Shown here piece after piece: positions 26,229 to 35,000 of a stretch of 35,532 nt of DNA. This stretch comes from DATEMK01 sp035275625. GTDB lineage: Bacteria; Bacteroidota; Bacteroidia; AKYH767-A; OLB10. The position numbers and the translations under genes are program-made. The stretch spans positions 1-35,532 of the forward strand of contig DATEMK010000593.1 in the NCBI GenBank assembly GCA_035275625.1, written 5' to 3'. Under the pieces are notes generated by a model, which saw only the letters and a list, made by a program, of their open reading frames with translations, did not search any database and had not been told where the DNA came from. The first letter of the stretch is position 1; each line of letters begins with the position of its first letter.

Positions 26229-26334
26229 ATAACGAAGAAGGGAGGGTATCCGCCTGAGGCGGATGAGCCAGCTTGTGTTCATAAGAAGCGATACTATTTG
26301 AAGTCCGCACAACTGTTTATTAGAAGTTCGTTAT
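26229..26334. repeat. Structured intergenic repeat, copy D (minimal form, 106 bp)
   Basis: This is the shortest copy. Its ends are perfect 8-bp inverted repeats, ATAACGAA (26229-26236) and TTCGTTAT (26327-26334). Stem 1 is ATCCGCC / GGCGGAT (26248-26264) with a TGA loop. The second half GAAGCGATACTATTTGAAGT and CCGCACAACTGTTTATTAG matches copy C after its insert. It lacks the AAAAAAAGAAGGG and CCCGCCCG segments. Size, inverted ends and position after the GNAT stop are what an attC-like recombination site would show. Confidence 0.7.
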
Positions 26335-26370
26335 CGTGTCGTTGCATTGATACTTTAATTTGGTAAGTCA

Positions 26371-26904
26371 TCAAGTTGTAGAAAGTTTAAAGATAACAAA
26401 CATGTCATTTGAATTACTGTCAATGTTTTCTTGTTTCTTGAAGTTATATTTCTCTAAAAGTTTTGATGAGTTTTTGTTTTCAAGATGTGTGTATGCTTCA
26501 ATTGCTTTTAGTCCTATAACATCAAGTCCAAATGCAATAACTTTTGATGTTGCTTCTTGCATTATTCCTTGTCCCTGAAAAGCTGGCAATAATTCATAAC
26601 CTATTTCCGCTTGGTCATTTTCGTTTGAAAAGTTAAATAAGCAAATTGTTCCGACTAAATTGTCATTATTAGTTAGAGTAATTGCCCAATAAATTCCTTC
26701 GTTTTGCCTGACAACTTCCGCAATTTTATCAATAAATTTTCTTGCGTCTTCAATCGTATTACTTGGGTCTCTGTCAATATATTTATTCACTTGTTTGTCT
26801 GAGCGAAGTGCAAATATCTCTTTGTCGTCATTGACAGAAAGTTGTCTTAGAGTTAACCTCTCTGTTTTCAGAACTGGAAATGGTGTGAATATATGGTTTA
26901 ACAT
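26371..26904 (-). CDS. GNAT-family N-acetyltransferase (RimJ/RimL type)
   Basis: Acetyl-CoA dependent transferase, 177 aa, the normal size. Seen: the N-terminal start LKTERLTLRQLSVNDDKEIFAL; ITLTNNDNLVGTICLFNF on the central strands; motif A ELLPAFQGQGIMQEA with the QxxGxG/A-type acetyl-CoA binding loop; and IEAYTHLENKNSSKLLEKYNFKK at the C-terminal part. These features fit the RimJ/RimL group that acetylates N-terminal amines or small amines; the substrate is not predictable. It is the first gene of the array on the minus strand, with copy D 36 bp after its stop. GNAT genes are common cargo in integron cassette arrays. Confidence 0.88.
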   Translation of the reverse strand: MLNHIFTPFPVLKTERLTLRQLSVNDDKEIFALRSDKQVNKYIDRDPSNTIEDARKFIDKIAEVVRQNEGIYWAITLTNNDNLVGTICLFNFSNENDQAEIGYELLPAFQGQGIMQEATSKVIAFGLDVIGLKAIEAYTHLENKNSSKLLEKYNFKKQENIDSNSNDMFVIFKLSTT

Positions 26905-26935
26905 ATTGTGCCTATAACTTGTTTTTTGTCAGTTT

Positions 26936-27001
26936 GTTTCTTGCAATCAGTTTCAAGTTAGCACTACAGTTCAATCGGAGCGGTTAGCAGTTGCGGATAA
27001 C
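26936..27001. repeat. Array leader and core, copy E
   Basis: GTTTCTTGCAATCAGTTTCA and AGTTAGCACTACAGTTCAAT lead into ATAAC at 26997-27001. The left part matches 21178-21210 upstream of the methyltransferase, and ACAGTTCAATCGGAGCG resembles ACAGTTCAATTGAAGCG at copy B. The hairpin chain that follows ATAAC in copies A-D is missing here and is replaced by an unrelated hairpin, so this is the likely outer edge of the array. Confidence 0.6.
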
Positions 27002-27031
27002 ATTTAAATATCAGCAGGTTTTCCTACAAAA

Positions 27032-27070
27032 CCTGCCGAATATTTCTCAAATATAGAAATATTCGGCAGG
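27032..27070. terminator. Strong hairpin at the array edge
   Basis: CCTGCCGAATATTTCT (27032-27047) and AGAAATATTCGGCAGG (27055-27070) form a perfect 16-bp stem with a 7-nt loop. It is flanked by a second, outer inverted pair: AGCAGTTGCGGATA near 26987-27000 and TATCCGGCAACTGCT near 27080-27094. No T-run follows on either strand, so it may be a boundary, recombination or mobile-element end rather than a simple terminator. Confidence 0.5.
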
Positions 27071-27141
27071 CAGCAGGAAATATCCGGCAACTGCTGTTTG
27101 GCCTGATTACTTTGCTCTTTTCAAACTTGCATCCCTTACCC

Positions 27142-27207
27142 AAAAATCGTATTATTGTAGTATTGCACAGGAATTTTATTGGGTCTAATTTTGAAGCAAA
27201 TAAAAAT
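27142..27207 (+). promoter_or_regulatory. Promoter/leader of giant-cargo operon 2 (copy 2 of duplicated leader)
   Basis: TTG at 27163-27165, a 20-nt spacer and TAATTTTG at 27186-27193 match the Bacteroidota consensus. The 66 bp differ from 27-92 at only a few positions. After this block the two leaders diverge, and the downstream genes are of different types (kelch here, DFDPG propeller at 112). The ATG lies 53 bp after the -7 element. Confidence 0.6.
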
Positions 27208-27246
27208 GCTTCAGACCTCTGTAATTGAACTTTTATCACTCACTCT

Positions 27247-30200
27247 ATGAAAAAAATAATTTTTATTATCTTCATTATTCATGCTGCTGCATTATTAAAC
27301 GCCCAGGTTCCTGACTCATGGACGGAAAAAAATGGCATCGGGTTAAATGTCACTGCCGGAACATTTATGACACCGAGGTTTGGAGCTGTAAGCTTCAGCA
27401 TCGGAACTAAAGGATATATCGGAACCGGTAACGATGGCACAAGCGGTTACAGGAATGATTTCTGGGAATATGATCCTTCGGCAAATACATGGACCCAGAA
27501 GGCAAATATCGGAACGGCCGGAAGGGAATTGGCTGCCGGTTTCAGCATAGGCAGCAAAGGATATATAGGGACGGGGCTTGCACCCACTTCCTCCAGCGAT
27601 TTTTGGGAGTATGATCCGTCAACCAACATCTGGACGCAAAAAACATCATTTCCCGGTGGCGTCAGAAGTACTGCAGTGGGTTTCAGCATTGCAGGGAAAG
27701 GCTACCTCGGAACGGGAACCGGAGCGTCACAGATAAGAAAAGATTTTTGGGAATATAATCCTGCCACCAATGGTTGGACACAGAAAGCAGATTTAGCCGG
27801 GGTGGCGAGATACCAGGCATGCGGTTTCAGCACAGCAACCAAAGGGTATATCGGAACAGGAAGTGATGGAACAAACCAGCTGAATGATTTCTGGGAATAT
27901 GATCCTTCGTCAAATACCTGGACGCAAAAAGCAAATTTCGGAGGCGTGGCAAGGATAACTGCCGTGGGGTTTGCTATCGGAACTAAAGGATACGTTGGTA
28001 CGGGATCAGGCACCGGAGGTAATCTGAATGATTTCTGGGAATATAATACTTCAACCAATGCGTGGACCCAGATGGCAAATTTCGGTGGCGCTTCAAGGAT
28101 ATATGCCGCTGCATTCAGCATAGGCACAAAAGGTTATCTCGGAACCGGGAGTACTAATTATGGTACAAATGATTTGTGGGAATTTAATCAATCATCCGGC
28201 ACGTGGACACTTGAAACAAATCCCGGCAGCACAGGCAGGAGAGACCTTGCCGGTTTCAGCATTGGTAATAAGGCTTATTTGGGAACAGGTTACGATGGAG
28301 CTTACAGAAATGATTTCTGGGAATATGATGTGGCAACAGGAATATGGACTCAAAAAGCAAACTTTGGCGGTGTGGCAAGGCGTGGCGCAAGCGGATTCAG
28401 CATAAATGGAAAGGGATATATGGGTACAGGAACTAACGGAAGCTACCAGAACGATTTTTGGGAATATGATCCGGGCTCCAATACCTGGACGCAAAAGGCG
28501 AATTTCGGAGGCGTGGCACGTTACAATGCTGTGGGCTTCAGCATTGGCAGCAAAGGATATATGGGCACTGGGAATACAAATGGCTGGGTAAATGATTTCT
28601 GGGAATATAACCCCGCAACGAATGTGTGGTCGCAAAAAGCTGCATTTGGCGGAACCCCGAGAGGAGCTGCGACCGCTTTCAGCATCGGGAGCAAAGGATA
28701 TGTCGGGATGGGGCGGACAAATGCCCCGGCTGAAACAAATGATTTCTGGATGTACAATCCGGCAACGGACACCTGGACCCAGCGCACTTCTCTTCCGGGA
28801 CAGGCAAGAAGCTATGCTTCAGGTTTCAGCATAAATGGCAAAGGTTACATCGGGAGCGGGTTTCTTGTCAGCACTCTCCTGGCTGATTTTTGGGAATATG
28901 ATACTACCGCCAACCAATGGACACAAAGGGCAAATGTCGGGGGAGGCGCCAGGGTGGGCGCTATTGGTTTTGGTATTGGAAATAAAGGATACGTTGGAAC
29001 GGGGCAGGGGATTACCATTTTTAAAAATGATTTTTGGGAATACACTCCGCCCTGCTCTTCTGCTACTGCAACTATTACGACAGGCGGTCCGCTTACTTTT
29101 TGCACAGGAGGAAGCGTGACCCTTACAGCAAATTCGGGAACAGGATTAACGTATCAATGGAAAAATAACGGAAATAATATCAGCGGTGCAACTTCAGTCA
29201 GCTATACAGCAAACACTTCAGGTTCCTACACAGTTACTGTTTCAAATTCCTGTAACAGTGCTACCTCTTCTGCTGTTGTGGTGACAGTTCAAACGCTTCC
29301 TTCTCCTGTTATCACGCCTCCCGGTTCGGCAACTTTTTGTACGGGAGGAAGCGTAACGTTACAGGCAACTACCGGGACTGGTTATGCTTATCAGTGGAAA
29401 AAAAACAATGTAAATATTTCCGGGGCGACTTCTTCATCCTATGCAGCAAATTCTGCGGGCAGCTATACCGTTATGGTCACTAATATCTGCGGCTCATCAA
29501 CTTCACCTTCTGTTTCTGTAACTGAAATTTCTTCAATTACAGCTACAATAACAGCTGGTGGTCCCTTAACATTTTGTACAGGAGGATTCGTATTTCTCTC
29601 TTCAAACACCGGAGCCGGATTTACTTATCAGTGGAGAAAAAATGGTTTGAATATTAGTGGCGCAACCTCGGAAATTTATGCTGCAACCGCATCAGGAAGT
29701 TATAACGTTCAAATTACTTCAGGTCCCTGCACGGCTGTTTCTAATTTAATAAGTGTGGTTGTACAAACTGCCCTGACTCCGACCATAACTTCTAATTCAA
29801 CTGTCTTCTGTCCTGCGACAACTGTTATGCTTCAAACACCTTACAGCAGCAGCTATTCTTATCAATGGTTTGAAGATAATTTCACTATTCCGGCTGCAAC
29901 CTCTTATCAATTCAATACCGGGCACAACGGAAATTATAAAGTTTCCGTGACAAACACATGCGGAACTTATACATCTTCCTTTTTTAATTTGAATAACGCC
30001 ACACTTGCAGTTTCACCCTTCACAATCATTTCTTCTTCCAACCTGCCTACGGTCTGCCCCGGAGGGAGCGTTACATTATATAACGCTTACTATACATATT
30101 ATTATCCTTATGGACATCAGTGGTATAAGGACGGCATCGCCATACCTTCTGCCAATGGCAGTTATTATGATGCAACACAACCGGGAAATTATTCAGTAGC

Positions 30201-32025
30201 AGTGACAGCTTACGATTTTTATTGCGGTAGCAGTCCGACAGTATTTTCAAACTGGATCACTGTTACAAGCTCGAGTGGAACATACCCGGCTGTAAGCATC
30301 TCTGCGGCAGGACCGGCAACATTTTGTTCAGGAGGAAGTGTGTTGCTGCAAGCTGCTGCAACAGGATCAGCGCCTCTCACTTATCAATGGAAAAAAAACG
30401 AAATCGATATTTCAGGGGCAACCGCTGCAAATTATAGCGCAACCACAACAGGGGTTTACCGTTGCCTGGTGACCAATTCATGTGCGTATGTCAATTCCAG
30501 TTCCATTGCCGTGACAGCAACAACTCTGATAGCCACTATTACTTCATCCACAACCAATATTTGCAGTGGGGGAGTCGTCAATATTAATTGCAATAATCAA
30601 CCCGGGACCTCATACCAGTGGAAACTTAACGGAACAAATATTTCCGGTGCAACTTTTTCAAATTATTATGCTTCTGCCGCAGGAACTTATACCTGTACCA
30701 TAACTAATCCATGCGGAAGTATTACATCCAATGCGATTACTATGACTGTTCGCCCGAAACCTACAGCAGTAATTTCAGGAACGCAGTCAATTTGTGCAGG
30801 AAGCCAGGCAACACTTACCATTAGTTTTACCGGAACCGGAAACTGGCATGGCAATTATTTTAATGGTTCTTCTTATACAAGTTTTAATACAGGTACAAAT
30901 CCATATGTGTTTAATGTTTTACCATCATCTACTAAAACTTACACGCTTTATAGTTATTTTTATGATGCATATTGTAATGGAACTGTTTCAGGTTCGGCAG
31001 TTGTTACGGTTATCAGCGGTATTCCTGTCGCAACAATTTCTCCGCAGGGCAATACCACTTTCTGTTCTGGCGGCAGTGTTCAGCTAAATGCTTCCACAGG
31101 TACAAACTATTCTTACCAGTGGAAAAAAGATGCTGTAAATATTTCTGGCGCAACTGCCTCTTCATATACTGCAACTTCAACCGGGAACTATGCTGTTCAA
31201 ATAACAAACGCCTGTGGCAATGCAACTTCAGCTATAGTTGCTGTGACTGCGAATGCGCTTCCTTCAGCAACAATAACACCAGCCGGCCCTACGACATTTT
31301 GTTCAGGAGGAAGTGTTGTTTTAATTGCACCTTCAGGTTCAAACAGAACTTACCAATGGAAAAAAGGCGGAACCAATATTTCAGGTGCAACGCTGTCATC
31401 CTACACAGCAACAGTTGGAGGAACGTATAAGGTGACCGTTACTAATACAGTAACCGGCTGTTCAAAAACCACTACTTCAGGGACCGTAGTTACAGTGAAC
31501 GCACTTCCTGCTGCAACGATAACTCCACAGGGACCCACCACATTTTGTGCCGGTGGAAGTGTTGTGCTTGCCGCAAACACCGGAGCAGGATTAACATATA
31601 AATGGAAAAAAGGCAGCAGCTTTATTTCAGGAGCTACTTTATCAAATTATACTGCAACAACAGGAGGAAATTACAGGGTGCAGGTAACAAATAGCAATGG
31701 TTGTTCAAAAACTTCTGCATTGGTAGCGGTTAGTGTTCCATGTAAGGAAGGGGAAAGTGTTAAAGTGGGAGAGGGAGAAAGCGAGTTTGTTGTGAATGTT
31801 TTTCCGAATCCTAACTCAGGAGAGTTTACCATTAAGTTTTCAAATAAACCCTCTTCTCTGACACAAATAGAAATGACAGATGAACTGGGAAAAGTTGTGA
31901 AAAGATTTGAAACGAATGAGGAAGCAGTTGTGATTAAAGAATCAAATCTTGCAAAAGGAATTTATTGTTTGGCTGTACGAAATAAAGATGAGGTGGTAAT
32001 AAAGAAAATTAATATCGTGAAGTAG
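27247..32025 (+). CDS. Giant T9SS-secreted protein with 12 kelch units and 11 Ig/PKD-like modules
   Basis: Secreted or surface protein, 1592 aa. Seen: signal peptide MKKIIFIIFI to LLNAQ; twelve kelch units of about 48 aa (GFSIGxKGYIGTG, NDFWEYDPxTNxWTQKANFGG) up to about residue 599, enough for two six-bladed propellers; eleven beta modules from about 602 to 1495, mostly with TFCSGGSVxL, YQWKKN and ISGAT, of which module 8 is a different PKD-like type (PTAVISGTQSICAGSQATLT) and modules 4-5 are Tyr-rich and divergent; and a sorting domain from about 1512 with NVFPNPNSGEFTI. The last two modules are almost the same as in the other giants. It heads operon 2, with 12 bp to the next gene. The long Ig-like stalk suggests the propellers are held away from the cell surface. 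Confidence 0.9.
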   Translation: MKKIIFIIFIIHAAALLNAQVPDSWTEKNGIGLNVTAGTFMTPRFGAVSFSIGTKGYIGTGNDGTSGYRNDFWEYDPSANTWTQKANIGTAGRELAAGFSIGSKGYIGTGLAPTSSSDFWEYDPSTNIWTQKTSFPGGVRSTAVGFSIAGKGYLGTGTGASQIRKDFWEYNPATNGWTQKADLAGVARYQACGFSTATKGYIGTGSDGTNQLNDFWEYDPSSNTWTQKANFGGVARITAVGFAIGTKGYVGTGSGTGGNLNDFWEYNTSTNAWTQMANFGGASRIYAAAFSIGTKGYLGTGSTNYGTNDLWEFNQSSGTWTLETNPGSTGRRDLAGFSIGNKAYLGTGYDGAYRNDFWEYDVATGIWTQKANFGGVARRGASGFSINGKGYMGTGTNGSYQNDFWEYDPGSNTWTQKANFGGVARYNAVGFSIGSKGYMGTGNTNGWVNDFWEYNPATNVWSQKAAFGGTPRGAATAFSIGSKGYVGMGRTNAPAETNDFWMYNPATDTWTQRTSLPGQARSYASGFSINGKGYIGSGFLVSTLLADFWEYDTTANQWTQRANVGGGARVGAIGFGIGNKGYVGTGQGITIFKNDFWEYTPPCSSATATITTGGPLTFCTGGSVTLTANSGTGLTYQWKNNGNNISGATSVSYTANTSGSYTVTVSNSCNSATSSAVVVTVQTLPSPVITPPGSATFCTGGSVTLQATTGTGYAYQWKKNNVNISGATSSSYAANSAGSYTVMVTNICGSSTSPSVSVTEISSITATITAGGPLTFCTGGFVFLSSNTGAGFTYQWRKNGLNISGATSEIYAATASGSYNVQITSGPCTAVSNLISVVVQTALTPTITSNSTVFCPATTVMLQTPYSSSYSYQWFEDNFTIPAATSYQFNTGHNGNYKVSVTNTCGTYTSSFFNLNNATLAVSPFTIISSSNLPTVCPGGSVTLYNAYYTYYYPYGHQWYKDGIAIPSANGSYYDATQPGNYSVAVTAYDFYCGSSPTVFSNWITVTSSSGTYPAVSISAAGPATFCSGGSVLLQAAATGSAPLTYQWKKNEIDISGATAANYSATTTGVYRCLVTNSCAYVNSSSIAVTATTLIATITSSTTNICSGGVVNINCNNQPGTSYQWKLNGTNISGATFSNYYASAAGTYTCTITNPCGSITSNAITMTVRPKPTAVISGTQSICAGSQATLTISFTGTGNWHGNYFNGSSYTSFNTGTNPYVFNVLPSSTKTYTLYSYFYDAYCNGTVSGSAVVTVISGIPVATISPQGNTTFCSGGSVQLNASTGTNYSYQWKKDAVNISGATASSYTATSTGNYAVQITNACGNATSAIVAVTANALPSATITPAGPTTFCSGGSVVLIAPSGSNRTYQWKKGGTNISGATLSSYTATVGGTYKVTVTNTVTGCSKTTTSGTVVTVNALPAATITPQGPTTFCAGGSVVLAANTGAGLTYKWKKGSSFISGATLSNYTATTGGNYRVQVTNSNGCSKTSALVAVSVPCKEGESVKVGEGESEFVVNVFPNPNSGEFTIKFSNKPSSLTQIEMTDELGKVVKRFETNEEAVVIKESNLAKGIYCLAVRNKDEVVIKKINIVK

Positions 32026-32037
32026 ATTTTTAGCAAA

Positions 32038-35000
32038 ATGAAAAAAATAATACTATCTGTAAGCTATCTTGCTATAGCAATAATTGCAAATTCTCAATCT
32101 CCATCATTTGAATGGGCAAAAAGTATAGGAGGACCTACCGGGTCTGCTGAGGGAAACTCTGTTACCGTCAATTCAGCGCAATATGTTTACACCACCGGAA
32201 GCTTCCAGGGAAAAGCAGATTTTGACCCCGGCAGCGCAACTTTTTATTTAAACTCTTCAGGGAGTGACGATGTTTTTGTTTCCAAGTTTAATTCCGGGGG
32301 AACCATTATGTGGGCAAAACAAATGGGTGGAGCCGCTTCTGATGTTGGAAAATCAATTGCTGTGGATGGCTCAGGGAATGTTTACACCACGGGCTATTTT
32401 AGCGGAACAGCAGATTTTGATCCGGGGGCGGGAGTTTTTAACCTGACATCCTTTGGCGGAAATGATATATTCATTTCCAAGCTCGACCTTTCCGGAAATT
32501 TTGTCTGGGCAAAGCAGCTCGGAGGCATTGGTGACGATGTGGGTAATTCGATTGCAGTGGATGGCGCAGGCAATGTTTACACCACGGGCAATTTTAACTT
32601 AACAGCAGATTTTGATCCGGGAGCCGGAACTTTTAATTTAAGTTCTGCAGGAGGCATAGATATTTTCATAACTGAATTAAATGCTTCAGGAAATCTCGTT
32701 TGGGCAAAGCGACTGGGAGAAACTACTACTGATTACGGAAATTCTCTTGCGATTGATGCTTTATCAAATGTATATATTACAGGCTTATTTTCAAACACGC
32801 TTGATTGCGATCCCGGTGCCGGAACGTTCAATTTAACAGCTGTCGGTAGCTCAGATATTTTCATTGATAAATTAGACGCGTCCGGAAATTTTGTTTGGGC
32901 AAAACAGTTGGGAGGTATCAATGCTGATTACGGTAACTCCATTGCTGTTGACGGCCCGGGAAATATTTATACTACCGGCTTTTTTCATGGAACAGGAGAT
33001 TTTGACCCCGGTGCCGGAACATTCAATTTAATCTCTGCGGGAAATGCCGATATTTTTATTTCCAAATTAGATGGTTCAGGAAATTTTGTGTGGGCAAAAC
33101 AATTCGGAGGAACAGCCTATGATTATGCGTATTCCATTAAAGTGGACGGGGCGGGCAATGTTTACACCACAGGCAGATTTCAGGGGACTTCAGATTTTGA
33201 TCCGGGTGCGGCAGTTTCCAATTTAGTGGCTTCAGGAGACTGGGATGTTTTCATATCCAAATTAAATACTTCGGGAAATTATATATGGGCAAAAAGCCTG
33301 GGAGGGCAAGGCTTTGAAAGTGGAAATTCAATTGCGGTGGATGGCGGGGGTTACGTAATCACAACAGGTTCTTTTAGCGGGCTTACTGATTTTGATCCGG
33401 GACCTGCGGTTTATAATGTATCATATTCTCCAAATAATTTTTGGGAGTTCATTTCCAAATTAGATGCCTCAGGCAATTTTCTGTGGGCAAAGAGTGGTGG
33501 AAGTTCTTCAAGCCCTTATGCAAAATCTGTTACAACAGATGGCTCCGGCAATGTATATACAACGGGTTATTTTTATGGCATCGTGGACTTTGATCCGGGA
33601 GCAGGAGTATTTACTTTAACAAATGCCACTTACGGTAATATTGGAGATATTTTTATTTCAAAATTGGATGCTTCCGGCAATTTTGCATGGGCAATACGGC
33701 TTGGTGGAATTGGTCATGACGAGGCAAGTTCACTTGTTACAGATGCATCAGGGAATATTTTTGTGACCGGTTATTTTAATGATACAGTTGATTTCGATCC
33801 CGGTCCCGGAATTTATAATTTAACCACTGTTAATTCAAAGGACGCATTTATTTTAAAACTGGATGCGTCAGGTAATTTTATCTGGGCAAAACAAATTGGA
33901 GGACCAACATCTGTTGTCAAAGGAATTTCAATTGTGTCGGACGGTTCAGGAAATGTTTATACAACAGGTACTTTTTATAATGGAATAACCGATTTTGACC
34001 CCGGATCCGGAACATTTTACCTGACTCCTTCAAGCACTAGTACGTTCATATCTAAATTAGATGCATCGGGTAATTTTGCCTGGGCAAAAATGGCAACTTC
34101 TTCGGTCGAGGCATCTGCTATTGCATTGGATCCAACCGGCTATGTTTATACGACAGGTTATTTTTCGGGAACTGTAGATTTCAACCCGGGCGCTGGAACT
34201 TTTAATTTAGCATCTTCTAATAGTGCTGACGTTTTTGTTTTAAAGTTAGATGTTTCAGGTAATTTTGTTTATGCAAAGCAGATGGGTGGAAATTCCTTTT
34301 GTACGGGAACTTCAGTAATGATTGATGCTTCCGGTAATGTGCTCACCACCGGTTATTTTGCAGATACTGCGGATTTTGATCCCGGTGCAGCCACTTTCAA
34401 TTTAACCTCTGCCGGCAGCAATGATGTTTTTATTTCAAAACTCGATGCTTCAGGAAATTTTGTTTGGGCTAAACAAATCGGAGGAACGTCTCCGGATTTT
34501 GGAAACTCCATAGCTCTCGATGGCTCAGGGAATGTTTATATAACAGGAATTTTTTTGGGAACGGTAGATTTTGATCCTGCTGCCGCCATATTCAATTTAA
34601 CAGCTTCAGGCAGTAATGATGTTTTCATTTCCAGGCTGGATGCTGCCGGCAATTTTGTGTGGGCAAAACAATTGGGAGGCACTGCAAGCGAACATGGAAA
34701 ATCAATTGCCGTGGATGCAGCAGGAAGTGTCTATACAACCGGCTATTTTTATGGAACCGGTGATTACGACCCCGGGGCTGGTACATTTTACCTTTACTAC
34801 CCGGATGCTTTATACAACCCTTACATCTTTGTTCAAAAAATGAGTCAATGCACACTGCCTTCAGCATTGATCACACCAGCCGGTTCAACAACCTTTTGCT
34901 CAGGAGGCAGCGTTGTTCTTAATGCGCCCACAGGAGCAAACAAATCTTACCAATGGAAAAAAGGAGCTAATATTATTCCAGGTGCAACCTTATCCTCTTA

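Larger units (their letters stand above)
20352..27001 (-). other. Cassette-like gene array with structured repeats at each junction
   Basis: All seven genes point to the minus strand. On that strand, a repeat copy lies 0-41 bp after the stop of the gene at 21443, 24018, 25241 and 26371, ends in a conserved GTTAT core, and is followed by 53-82 bp before the next ATG (21152, 23644, 24914, 26158). The GNAT gene has the core and leader upstream (26936-27001) but a different hairpin beyond it. This order (gene, structured site, core, next gene) is that of integron cassette arrays. No integrase gene is in the window, and the core (GTTATGC) differs from the classical GTTRRRY by one base. Functional mobility is inference. 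Confidence 0.5.

Noticed and set aside
21224..26334. CRISPR array
   Set aside because: The repeats are more than 100 bp, separated by whole genes, and differ in length. There are no short regular repeats with unique spacers and no cas genes.
20352..27001. Complete integron
   Set aside because: No tyrosine integrase gene or attI site is visible in the window, and the core is GTTATGC rather than GTTRRRY. I kept only the cassette-like array call.
27024..27239. Minus-strand ORF of 71 aa
   Set aside because: It is formed by the 16-bp hairpin and the duplicated leader/promoter region read backwards, with no coding signature.
28160..29119. Overlapping plus-strand ORFs of 61-94 aa inside the kelch giant
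   Set aside because: They are alternative-frame translations of the periodic kelch DNA without independent start signals.
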